From the NCBI RefSeq assembly GCF_000092045.1, contig NC_007763.1, forward strand, positions 120,339 to 184,338: a stretch of DNA of 64,000 bases. Reading direction: 5' to 3'. The stretch comes from Rhizobium etli CFN 42 (GTDB lineage: Bacteria > Pseudomonadota > Alphaproteobacteria > Rhizobiales > Rhizobiaceae). The position numbers and the translations under genes are program-made. The notes under the pieces were generated by a model. It saw only the letters and a program-made list of their open reading frames with translations. It was not told where the DNA came from and ran no database searches. Position 1 is the first letter of the stretch, and every line of letters starts with the position of its first letter. Shown piece after piece: positions 26,335 through 34,218 of this stretch.

Positions 26335-27429
26335 ATGTTCGATCCCCATTGGAATGCCTTACATGGCGTCCCCGCCTATCCTGTCGAACGTTACGGCGCC
26401 CTCGCCGACAGGATCGGCGGCATCTTGATGAGCCGCAACGACGTCTTACTGATGCAGGCAGAAGCAACGGTGGCGCTGGAGGCGGTGGCGGTCAGCCTTG
26501 CGCGCCCGGGCCTTTCCGCTCTCAATGTCGTCACCAGCTCTTATGGCAGCTGGTTCGGGCAATGGCTGCGGCGGGGTGGTGCCGCGGTCCGGGATGTTGC
26601 AGCTCAACCGGGCCTGCCGATCGAGATCGAAGCGGTCGCCAAGGCACTCGATGCCGGCCCTCATGTCGACCTGCTCGCTGTGGTCCACGCCGAATCGGCG
26701 AGCGGGATTCTAAATCCCCTGACGAGGATAATGGCGCTGGCGCAAGCTCGCGGCATTGTCACCGTGGTCGATGCGGTTGCCTCGGTTGGCGGCCATCCGC
26801 TCGATATTGACGGTCTCGGCATCGACATCGCGGTGATCGGCCCGCAAAAGGCGCTCGGCGGTCCGGCCGGTGTATCGGCGCTCTCCGTCAGCCGCCGCGC
26901 CTGGCAGTTAATCCTGAGGGATGGCACGCCGCGCGATTCCATCCTGTCTCTGGCCGATCTGAAAACATGGGTCGATGGCGGACGGCGCGGCCTGCCGGGA
27001 ACGCCGTCGCCGCTGGAATTCTTCGCGCTTGAGGCCACACTCGACCGCATCGAGGCCGAAGGATTGGAGAGCGTCATCGCCCGGCATGCGCTGGCGGCCT
27101 CGGCGACACGGACGGGACTAACCGCGCTCGGCGCAGGGGCATGGGTGCCGTCGGCAAAGGCTTCGAACCTGGTGACGTCTGTAGCGGTGCCGGAGAGTTT
27201 GACGCCGGCAGCGCTGATCACCACCGCCAGACGGCTGGGCGTCGAGCTGACCGAAGGTGTGGGGACTGCGCCGGCCCGCCTCCTGCGGCTGAATCACACA
27301 GGTCCGCGCGCCGCATTTCAGCCGGTGCTTGCGAATGTCGCGGCCTTCGGCGCAGCCCTCAGGCAGGCCGGCCATCCATCGGATATCGCCGCTGCCGCGG
27401 AGGCGATTTCCGCGGCTTACAGCCGATGA
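26335..27429 (+). CDS. Class V aminotransferase (alanine/serine-glyoxylate type)
   Basis: This 364-residue PLP enzyme is of the alanine/serine-glyoxylate aminotransferase group. The PLP Asp lies in VVDAVASVGG (about residue 146) and the Schiff-base Lys in IGPQKALGGPAG (about residue 172). The C-terminal RLLRLNHTG fits the family's substrate-binding Arg region. AAGGAGG five nt before ATG 26335 fixes the start. As the last gene of the peptide-type importer operon it probably removes the amino group from the imported compound. If the cluster handles organosulfur compounds, an amino-sulfonate or thio-amino acid would fit. Confidence 0.8.
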   Translation: MFDPHWNALHGVPAYPVERYGALADRIGGILMSRNDVLLMQAEATVALEAVAVSLARPGLSALNVVTSSYGSWFGQWLRRGGAAVRDVAAQPGLPIEIEAVAKALDAGPHVDLLAVVHAESASGILNPLTRIMALAQARGIVTVVDAVASVGGHPLDIDGLGIDIAVIGPQKALGGPAGVSALSVSRRAWQLILRDGTPRDSILSLADLKTWVDGGRRGLPGTPSPLEFFALEATLDRIEAEGLESVIARHALAASATRTGLTALGAGAWVPSAKASNLVTSVAVPESLTPAALITTARRLGVELTEGVGTAPARLLRLNHTGPRAAFQPVLANVAAFGAALRQAGHPSDIAAAAEAISAAYSR

Positions 27430-27492
27430 AGGGGATTCAGGCCTTGATAATGGCGGCCCGGCAAGGCAGGAGAGTGGCATTGCGGAGACCGG

Positions 27493-28362
27493 ATGCCGAT
27501 GACGAAATTGCTGGATGCGCAGGGCCTGGAGATTTTGCATGAGGGACATCGAACCCGCCTGAAATGGCATCGGTTGCGCAAGCGGTTTGCCGATCCGCTG
27601 TTCTCCGCCGAGGTGATGGCGGAGGGATTCGCAGCCGGCGCCTCGATGGAGCTCGATCTGCGCGTGCGCGCCGACGGCGGCTTCGTCGTGCTGCATGATG
27701 AAGAGCTTGAGGGCGAAACGACCGGACATGGACCGATCGTCAAGAAGAGTGTCGCTGATCTCCGCGATATCAGGATGAAGCAGGGTGGCCGACCGCTGAT
27801 CCTCAGCGAGGATCTTGCCGCCATGATGCAATCGACGCACCCGGCCGCACTGCTGCAATTCGATATGAAGGACGATTATGAGGCAATCGGCGCAGGCGGC
27901 ATCGAGCATCTTGCCGAGCATTTCCGCGATATCGCCGCCTCGGTGATCATCAGCGGCGGCAGTCTCGACCTCATCGTCGCGGTCAGACAAAAGCTTCCGC
28001 ATCTGCTGCGTGGCATCGACCCGACCGACAAGCTTTACGATCTCTGGCGGGCGAGCGGCTGGAAGGCGGTCGAGATAGCGTTGCGCGCCGACCTCAGCGG
28101 CCCGACCGAACCCGATACCGTCTATCTCCACTGGCCGCTGATCCTCGATGCCGCCAGAGAGGGGCTGGATATGATCGCACTCTGCCACGATCACGGCAGA
28201 CGCGTCGATGCCTGGACCTTTACTCTCAAAAACGCTGAAGCTGGCTTCAGCGAGGAGGAATGGCTGAATTTCCGGGCGCTGATGGCGCTGAAGCCGGATC
28301 AGATCACCACCGACGAGGCACCGGCAACCGAGCGCGCCTGGCGCCGGCGGGTGGCGAGTTAA
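27493..28362 (+). CDS. Glycerophosphodiester phosphodiesterase family protein
   Basis: This 289-residue GDPD-fold protein carries the metal-binding ELD in MELDLRVRADGG and the catalytic HDE in VVLHDEELEGETTG, then TTDEA near the C-terminus. The usual N-terminal GHRG is altered to HEGHRTRLKWHRLRKR, so the first catalytic His region differs from classical enzymes and the substrate may too. The start at 27493 has GGAG five nt upstream. It is convergent with the IMPase gene, the two stops sharing TTAA. A second, more canonical GDPD sits in the facing operon at 30183. Confidence 0.8.
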   Translation: MPMTKLLDAQGLEILHEGHRTRLKWHRLRKRFADPLFSAEVMAEGFAAGASMELDLRVRADGGFVVLHDEELEGETTGHGPIVKKSVADLRDIRMKQGGRPLILSEDLAAMMQSTHPAALLQFDMKDDYEAIGAGGIEHLAEHFRDIAASVIISGGSLDLIVAVRQKLPHLLRGIDPTDKLYDLWRASGWKAVEIALRADLSGPTEPDTVYLHWPLILDAAREGLDMIALCHDHGRRVDAWTFTLKNAEAGFSEEEWLNFRALMALKPDQITTDEAPATERAWRRRVAS

Positions 28363-29186
28363 CCCGCCAATCCTTCGATATCGAGAATGAAGGCAAATTC
28401 GTCGGCAAGTCCCGGGGCTTGCGCGATGATGGGCCCGCCTTGCGCAAGCAGTGTTTCGACCGGTGGCATTGCAACCGTTGCGCCAGCCTCTTCGGCGATC
28501 AGCGCACCGGCGAGCATATCCCACGCGTTGAGGTGGCGTTCGTAATAGAGATCGGCAGCACCCTCGGCGATACGAACAAGGTCGATGGCGGCCGCGCCCG
28601 TGCGCCGATAATCCATGCCGCGCTCATGAAGTCGCTTTGAGAGCGCGAGATACTCATCGAAGCTCGTTTTGCGCGAATGACCGAGAATGATGAGCGCATT
28701 GGCCGGATCGACCGTCGTTGCCGTATGGATCGGCAGCCCGTCCTTGAAGGCGCCGCCGCCACGCACGGCGTGAAAGACTTTATCCTCGGCGGCGTCGTAG
28801 ACGACGCCGATCTCGACCTTGTCACCGACGACGAAGGCGATCGAAACGGCCCAGTAGCGAAAGCCCCTGATGTAGTTGGTCGTGCCGTCGATCGGATCGA
28901 CGACCCAGGTGCCGGCCCCGTCCGACTGCCCGCGGCTCTCCTCGCCGCTCTCCTCTCCCATGAAGGTATCGTCCGGAAAGCGCGAGATGAGCCCGTGGCG
29001 GATCGCCTGCTCGGCCCTGCTATCGGCGATGGTGACGAAATCCTGCAAGCCCTTGCTTTGAACGGCAAGAGTGCCGGGATCCGACTCGCGTCGAAACCTG
29101 GCCGCCTCCCGTCCGACCTCGAGTGCAATGGTCTTTGCGGCCTCCGCCCGCGCGCGAATGGCAGCAGTATCGAATGCGGCATTCAT
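28359..29186 (-). CDS. Inositol monophosphatase family protein
   Basis: This 275-residue Mg-dependent phosphatase has MGEESGEE, VVDPIDGTTNYIRGF and the C-terminal LNAWDMLAGALIAEEAGA motif with the canonical Trp-Asp pair, so all three metal-binding blocks are intact. It starts inside the LacI stop (TAATG overlap) and is the last gene of the CUT1/GDPD operon. Likely role: dephosphorylate the inositol or sugar phosphate released from the imported compound, giving a free polyol. It is more canonical than the IMPase at 3201. Confidence 0.88.
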   Translation of the reverse strand: MNAAFDTAAIRARAEAAKTIALEVGREAARFRRESDPGTLAVQSKGLQDFVTIADSRAEQAIRHGLISRFPDDTFMGEESGEESRGQSDGAGTWVVDPIDGTTNYIRGFRYWAVSIAFVVGDKVEIGVVYDAAEDKVFHAVRGGGAFKDGLPIHTATTVDPANALIILGHSRKTSFDEYLALSKRLHERGMDYRRTGAAAIDLVRIAEGAADLYYERHLNAWDMLAGALIAEEAGATVAMPPVETLLAQGGPIIAQAPGLADEFAFILDIEGLAG

Positions 29187-30190
29187 TAGGCAGTCCTTCT
29201 TGTTATCAATGTCACCGGTGTGAACTCGACACGCGCCGTCAGCTCCGGTTCGGCCATCCGGCTTATCAACAGCTCGACGGTCTGTTCTGCCTGGAGGTCG
29301 CAGGGCTGGCGGATGGTCGTCAGGTCGTAGGCGGTCCAAGCGGCCTGGGGAATGTCGTCATGGCCGATAATGGGGAGCGGCGGCGCCTCGTCGCGGCTCC
29401 TGCCCTGCATGATGCGGTCAATCACGCCGCAGGCCATGTAGTCATTGGCACAGAACAGCCCGTCTATGCAGGAAGCGGCCAGGTCGGTCGCCGCATCATA
29501 ACCGCTCCGGTAGTCGTTGATCCTGACCTGCAGGAGCTGCGCCTCGACGCCAACTTGCTTGCAGCGGGCGATGAAGGCCTCGCTGCGCCGTCGCGCTGTA
29601 TAGGATTTGGCCGGTGCGGCCATCACGGCGGGCTTTCGCGCGCCGCTGTCGATCAGGTGGTCGGCTGCCAGATGCCCGGCCACGTGGTCGTCGGAAATGA
29701 TGCGGTCGACCAAGGGAATGTCGTTGCCCTTGTTGATCAGTACGATCGGCACGCCTTCGGCTGCGCATTGTTCGCAGATTTCGGTCGGCGGTGCGTCCGA
29801 TGTGACGATGACGCCTGACACGGCGTAATGCAGCAATTGGCCGATAACCGTCGAGGTATCCGCCTCCTGTGAGGTCGGTAACAGGATCGGGCGGAAGTTG
29901 CGGGCGAGCAACGCCCGAGACAAATGTTCGATCTGCAACGTACGGAACGGGTTGTCGAAACCGGCGGCGACGAGACCGACGAGATCGGAGCGTTTGTTGG
30001 TGAGGCTTCGGGCAAGATAGTTCACTCGATAGCCGAGTTCCTTGGCGGCCTGATAGACCTTCTCGCGCGTTTTTGGCGAGACGCTGGCATCTGGCGTGAA
30101 GGCACGCGAAACGGCGGCGCGCGAAACTCCGGCCACCCGCGCCACGTCGAAGGAGGTTGCCTTGCGCGGCCCCTTGTCCTTGTCAGCCAA
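29186..30190 (-). CDS. LacI-family transcriptional regulator
   Basis: This 334-residue regulator has the helix-turn-helix SFDVARVAGVSRAAVSRAF and hinge segment VYQAAKELGYRVNYLAR, then an effector domain with a LVGLVAAGFDNPF start and GVIVTSDAP. It overlaps the upstream GDPD gene by 8 nt and the downstream IMPase by 1 nt, so it is embedded in the operon it probably regulates, which would give autoregulation. A candidate operator with central CACGTG lies upstream of the operon at 35700-35715. Confidence 0.9.
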   Translation of the reverse strand: MADKDKGPRKATSFDVARVAGVSRAAVSRAFTPDASVSPKTREKVYQAAKELGYRVNYLARSLTNKRSDLVGLVAAGFDNPFRTLQIEHLSRALLARNFRPILLPTSQEADTSTVIGQLLHYAVSGVIVTSDAPPTEICEQCAAEGVPIVLINKGNDIPLVDRIISDDHVAGHLAADHLIDSGARKPAVMAAPAKSYTARRRSEAFIARCKQVGVEAQLLQVRINDYRSGYDAATDLAASCIDGLFCANDYMACGVIDRIMQGRSRDEAPPLPIIGHDDIPQAAWTAYDLTTIRQPCDLQAEQTVELLISRMAEPELTARVEFTPVTLITRRTA

Positions 30191-30953
30191 GTGCTTTCTC
30201 CTTGATCGGAGGCGGCCGCATCAGATCGGGCAAATCGGTGCAGATGCCGAGAACCGGGAGTTTCATGAGGTCATCGAGAATGGTCCGCCGCTCCTCGTGC
30301 CAGAGCACGATCTCGCGGCCAGCCTCGAAGGCGCGAGCCGTCAGCACCTCGGTCACCAGATCCTGCGGGCGCTCCCCTGCCCTCTCCCAGCAGAGATGGA
30401 GGATATCGGCGCCGGCCTCATCACCGAGAGCATGCGGATCATGGCCGACACGGATCAGCACCGAGAGCGGAAAATCGCAGGCCGCGTCCCTGAGTTCACG
30501 CACCTGCGCGGTATCGAAGGAACCAAGGCAGGCAAAGCGCTGGTTCATTTCGACAAGGTGCCGCCAGCATCGGACCCCGGTTCCCGGCGCCTTGAGCTCG
30601 ACATAGAGACCGGTCCCGGTCTCTCGGGCGAGAGCGGCGACCTGTGAAAACCTCGGCACGTCGACGCCGTCAAGGTCGGCAAGTTCAGCCGCTGTCATTT
30701 CCGAGATGCGCCGGTCGACGCCGTAGACCCGCTCGAGATGGTCGTCGTGGGAAACGACGACAACGCCGTCGCCGGTCAGCTGCGTATCGAGTTCCCACAT
30801 CTCCGCGCCGAGTTCGGCCGCGCGGCGAAAAGCGGCGAGAGTGTTTTCGCGTTCGTGGCCGCTGGCGCCGCGATGGCCGATGCAGAACGGAAGCTGGCCC
30901 TTGGCCGCCGGCCAGCCATAACGTGCGAAGAAGGCTGAAAAATCGCGGGTCAT
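30183..30953 (-). CDS. Glycerophosphodiester phosphodiesterase
   Basis: This 256-residue GDPD is canonical: IGHRGASGHERENTLAAF with the catalytic His and Arg, the ELD metal site in MWELDTQLTGDG, the second His in VVSHDDHLERV and YVELKAPG. It hydrolyses glycerophosphodiesters to glycerol-3-phosphate and an alcohol. No signal peptide is visible, so it acts in the cytoplasm on imported substrate, unlike periplasmic GlpQ. It starts in a TGATG overlap with the ABC ATPase gene and is followed by LacI and IMPase genes. Confidence 0.9.
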   Translation of the reverse strand: MTRDFSAFFARYGWPAAKGQLPFCIGHRGASGHERENTLAAFRRAAELGAEMWELDTQLTGDGVVVVSHDDHLERVYGVDRRISEMTAAELADLDGVDVPRFSQVAALARETGTGLYVELKAPGTGVRCWRHLVEMNQRFACLGSFDTAQVRELRDAACDFPLSVLIRVGHDPHALGDEAGADILHLCWERAGERPQDLVTEVLTARAFEAGREIVLWHEERRTILDDLMKLPVLGICTDLPDLMRPPPIKEKALG

Positions 30954-32008
30954 CAGAGCCTCGTTCCGTTCTCGTCGAAGACGAACACGCCGCGGCTGTC
31001 GATTCCCCAGGCGACATCGTCGCCGACGTGAATATCGTTGCGCGCCGGCTGGATCGAACGCAGCAGCGGCCCGCCGGCAACACGCACGTCGTAAAGGTTC
31101 TCTCGCCCTTGTGTTTCGGCGAAGGTGATCTTGCCGGACACGGTGACGTCGCCCGCAGGCGTAAAATGCTCCGGCCGAACGCCGAGCATCAGCTTGGTGC
31201 CTTCGGCCGCGCCGATGGCGTTCGGCAACGGGACCCGGATCTCACTTTCCGGGATTGCGAAGGCACCCTTGTCCATGACGCCGCGAAGGAAGGTGATCGG
31301 CGGATTGCCGAGAAAGCCGGCGACGAAAGCGGTTTTTGGATTGTTGTACATTTCAGCCGGTGTGGCGATCTGGACGATCTCGCCCTCTTTCATGATGGCG
31401 ATACGGTCGCACATGCTCATCGCCTCCACCTGGTCATGCGTGACGAGGATGGCGGTGATGCCGGTCTCGCGCTGCAGGCGGCGGATCTCCGAGCGCATTT
31501 CCAAGCGCAGCTTGGCGTCGAGATTGGCGAGGGGCTCGTCGAGCAGCAGCACGTCGGGTTTGCGGATCAGCGCGCGGGCCAGCGCCACGCGCTGCTGCTG
31601 GCCGCCGGAAAGCTCCGCCGGCCGCCGGTCCATCAACTTGCCGATCTGTACGAGGGTCGCGATGCGGTCGACCTCTTTGCGGATTTCGGCGGCAGGCGCG
31701 CCTTTGACCTTCAGGGGAAATCCAATGTTCTCGGCAACCGTCATATGCGGGTAGAGCGCGTAGGACTGGAAGACGACGCCGACATTGCGGGCTTGGCTCG
31801 GCAGATCCGTGACGTCCCGCTCGCCGAAGAGGATGCGCCCGCCGGTCGGCCGGTGAATGCCGCAGACTGCAAAGAGCGTCGTCGACTTGCCGCAGCCGGA
31901 CGGACCGAGCAATGCCAGCATCTCGCCACCGGCGACCTCGAGCCGCATATTCTCGATGACCTTGGTGGAGCCGAAGCTCTTCGAGAAATTGTCGAGGAGG
32001 ATGCGCAT
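30953..32008 (-). CDS. CUT1 ABC transporter ATP-binding protein (UgpC type)
   Basis: This 351-residue ATPase has Walker [10 protein letters not shown], the Q-loop FQSYALYP, signature LSGGQQQR, Walker B LLLDEPLANLD and the H-loop VTHDQ, then a TOBE domain with GVRPEHF. It overlaps both neighbours by TGATG, so translation is coupled from the permease through to the GDPD gene. With UgpC-type homology and a GDPD next door, a glycerophosphodiester or glycerol-phosphate-like substrate is a reasonable guess. Confidence 0.93.
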   Translation of the reverse strand: MRILLDNFSKSFGSTKVIENMRLEVAGGEMLALLGPSGCGKSTTLFAVCGIHRPTGGRILFGERDVTDLPSQARNVGVVFQSYALYPHMTVAENIGFPLKVKGAPAAEIRKEVDRIATLVQIGKLMDRRPAELSGGQQQRVALARALIRKPDVLLLDEPLANLDAKLRLEMRSEIRRLQRETGITAILVTHDQVEAMSMCDRIAIMKEGEIVQIATPAEMYNNPKTAFVAGFLGNPPITFLRGVMDKGAFAIPESEIRVPLPNAIGAAEGTKLMLGVRPEHFTPAGDVTVSGKITFAETQGRENLYDVRVAGGPLLRSIQPARNDIHVGDDVAWGIDSRGVFVFDENGTRL

Positions 32009-32856
32009 CAGCCTTTGCTCCCGCCGCCGTAGATGTTCATGAGGTATTTGTTGAAGAGCGCGTAAGCGATCAGCACCGGAATGAGGTAGAAGAGGCCGAC
32101 CGCCTTGAACATGTTGAAATCGTAATTGTTGTCGTCGGCAAGGAAGCCGGCGAGATAGACCGACAGCACCTGCACCTGATTGCCCGGCGCCAGCACCTGC
32201 GGCAGGATGAACTCGCCCCAGCCGGACAGGAAGGAGAACAAGCCGAGGGCCATGATGCCGGGCTTGACCTGCGGCAGCACCAGGCTGCGCCAGACCCTGA
32301 AACGCGACGCGCCATCGACGACGCCGGCCATTTCGATTTCCCAGGGCACGGTATCGTAGAAGCCCTTCATCAGCCAGATGCCGAGCGGCAGGTCGATCGC
32401 CGCCTTCACCAGGATGACGCCGATCAGCGAGTTATAGAGGCCGATCATCTGCAGCACGATGAAGATGGCGATGATCAGCGTTACCGACGGGAAGGCGTGC
32501 AGCACCATGACGCCGGCAAGGAAGAAGCCGCGTGCCGGCACGTTCAGCCGAGACAGCACATAACCGGCCATTGAGGAGACGATCAGCACCAGACTGGTGG
32601 TGCAGGCGGAAAACAGCAGCGTATTCAGGGTCACGTGCCAGATGTTCGCCTTGCCCGCCGTTGTCTGCCACAGGAAACGCCAATGGTTGAGCGTCAAGCC
32701 GGAGGGCAGCAAGGCGTCCGGCGGCTTCACCGTGACGGTGTCGAGGAAGAGATAGACATACATCAAGAGCAGCGGCAGGCTGACGATGGTCAGCGCCGTC
32801 AGGACAGGCCAGCTGCGATAATTTGCTGATGGCTGCGCGCGTTCGACCATGGTCAA
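32008..32856 (-). CDS. CUT1 ABC transporter permease (MalG/UgpE type)
   Basis: This 282-residue permease has about six transmembrane helices, the first at about residues 18-38. The EAA loop is IEMAGVVDGASRFRVWRSLVLPQ, with the leading Glu-Ala-Ala weakened to EMAG. The start overlaps the MalF-type stop by 4 nt (ATGA) and the end overlaps the ATPase start. The C-terminus LMNIYGGGSKG differs from the common GAVKG ending. Confidence 0.92.
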   Translation of the reverse strand: MTMVERAQPSANYRSWPVLTALTIVSLPLLLMYVYLFLDTVTVKPPDALLPSGLTLNHWRFLWQTTAGKANIWHVTLNTLLFSACTTSLVLIVSSMAGYVLSRLNVPARGFFLAGVMVLHAFPSVTLIIAIFIVLQMIGLYNSLIGVILVKAAIDLPLGIWLMKGFYDTVPWEIEMAGVVDGASRFRVWRSLVLPQVKPGIMALGLFSFLSGWGEFILPQVLAPGNQVQVLSVYLAGFLADDNNYDFNMFKAVGLFYLIPVLIAYALFNKYLMNIYGGGSKG

Positions 32857-34154
32857 TCCTCGATCAGGGGCTTGGCGACAAGCGTGCCATAGTTGAAAAC
32901 GCGCAGATAAAGCAGCGACAGCACCACGCCGATGACGACGAGTACCAGCGCCATGGCGGCACCCAGCCCGTATTCGAGATTGCCGGCATAGTTTCTGAGT
33001 GCGGTGTGATAGGCGGAGAGCGCCCAGACCTCGGTCGCGTTGCCCGGCCCGCCATTGGTGGCGAGCAGGATTTCATTGAAGGAGGCGAGCAGCGACAGCG
33101 TCTGATAGCAGGTGACGAAGAGGATCGGCCAGCGCATCTGGGGCAGGATGATGTAGCGGATCTGCTGCCAGCGTGAGGCGCCGTCGACTTCGCTCGCATA
33201 GAACTGGCTCTTCGGGATGGCCTTCATCGCCGACGAGAACACCAGCATGCCCATGGAGGCGCCGATGAATCCGTTGATCAGCACGACGAAGAACCAGGCA
33301 TTATAGGCGGTATCGAGCAGGTAGTTCTTCGGGGGGTAGCCGAACCTGCCCATCAGGATCGAAATGAAGCCGCTGTCCCAGGCGAGCCACTTCCACAGCA
33401 TGACGTAGATGACGACGGGCGTGATGCGCGGCAGGAGCCAGATGCCGCGAAAGATCGAGGCCCGCGTCGGAGGCATGTAATGCGTCCAGATGGCAAGCAG
33501 CAGCGCATAGCCGACGTTGAAGAGCATCAATACCAGCGCGACATAGAGCACGGTATTGAAAAGCACACGCGCCATGTCGGGCGAGCTGGCCATGCGAGAG
33601 AAATTGTCGGTCGTCCAGGTCCAGCCGGTATAGGTGGTCTTGGCGACGGTTTCCTTTTGCTCCGGCGTCAGCTTGAAACCCAGACCGTCCAGCGACGAAA
33701 ACAGCTGTTCCTTGCTGTCGAAGCGCGTGTTGAGGACGGAGCGGTTGAACTGTTCGGAGATCTGCTTGACCTCGCGCGTCGAAGGCCGTTCGGTAAGATC
33801 CTTGATCATGCGTTCGACATCGCGCCGCGTCGCAAAGACCTCGCCGGCGTGTTTAGCGCGCAACTCCGCCGCGATCGCAGGCGCAAGGCCGAGGCCCTCC
33901 ACCGCCTTGAGGCCGGCTTCGTCGATCGTGTAGCGCGGCTCGGCCATCTCGGCGGCGATCTCCGGCATCGCCGATTTCAGCGTGATCAGCGAATTGGGTG
34001 CGATCTGATAGACGCCCCCTGAAATGCCGGTCGCCGTGGTCATGTTGGTCATGGAGAAGACCGCTGTCAGAACGACCGGCATTAGGAAAAAGAGCACGAT
34101 CATGACCGCCGCAGGCGCGATCATCACCAGTCCGAGCGTTCTGGACGATTTCAT
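32853..34154 (-). CDS. CUT1 ABC transporter permease (MalF type) with large periplasmic insertion
   Basis: This 433-residue permease is well over 100 residues longer than usual. TM1 lies at about 7-35; TM2 does not begin until about 196. Between them is a hydrophilic insert of about 150 residues (36-185) containing a GLKAVEGLGLAPAIAAELRA segment that reads like a helix-hairpin-helix and a second GLGFKLTPEQKETV segment. From TM2 onward it is a normal MalF, with the EAA loop YASEVDGASRWQQIRYIILPQ and six core helices. E. coli MalF also has a periplasmic domain, but between TM3 and TM4. The insert probably contacts the binding protein or the ligand. Confidence 0.9.
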   Translation of the reverse strand: MKSSRTLGLVMIAPAAVMIVLFFLMPVVLTAVFSMTNMTTATGISGGVYQIAPNSLITLKSAMPEIAAEMAEPRYTIDEAGLKAVEGLGLAPAIAAELRAKHAGEVFATRRDVERMIKDLTERPSTREVKQISEQFNRSVLNTRFDSKEQLFSSLDGLGFKLTPEQKETVAKTTYTGWTWTTDNFSRMASSPDMARVLFNTVLYVALVLMLFNVGYALLLAIWTHYMPPTRASIFRGIWLLPRITPVVIYVMLWKWLAWDSGFISILMGRFGYPPKNYLLDTAYNAWFFVVLINGFIGASMGMLVFSSAMKAIPKSQFYASEVDGASRWQQIRYIILPQMRWPILFVTCYQTLSLLASFNEILLATNGGPGNATEVWALSAYHTALRNYAGNLEYGLGAAMALVLVVIGVVLSLLYLRVFNYGTLVAKPLIED

Positions 34155-34178
34155 GGAAGCCTCCTCGAAGGGATCGAT

Positions 34179-34202
34179 CGGGCGGCGGATCGCCGCCGCC
34201 CG
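34179..34202 (-). promoter_or_regulatory. Intercistronic stem-loop after binding-protein gene
   Basis: A GC-rich 9-bp inverted repeat (arms 34179-34187 and 34194-34202, loop of 6) lies between the binding-protein stop and the MalF-type start on the minus strand. It matches in position the hairpins at 7109 and 45473. Confidence 0.55.
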
Positions 34203-34218
34203 GAGGGACGCTTCGATC

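Noticed and set aside
27118..28524. 468-codon open frame on the minus strand opposite the GDPD gene
   Set aside because: Its translation has no recognisable domain, is rich in Arg/His/Gln, and lies fully across a gene with clear GDPD motifs; it reflects high GC codon bias.
30644..32032. 462-codon + strand frame opposite the UgpC-type ATPase
   Set aside because: Shadow of an ATPase with every ABC motif present.
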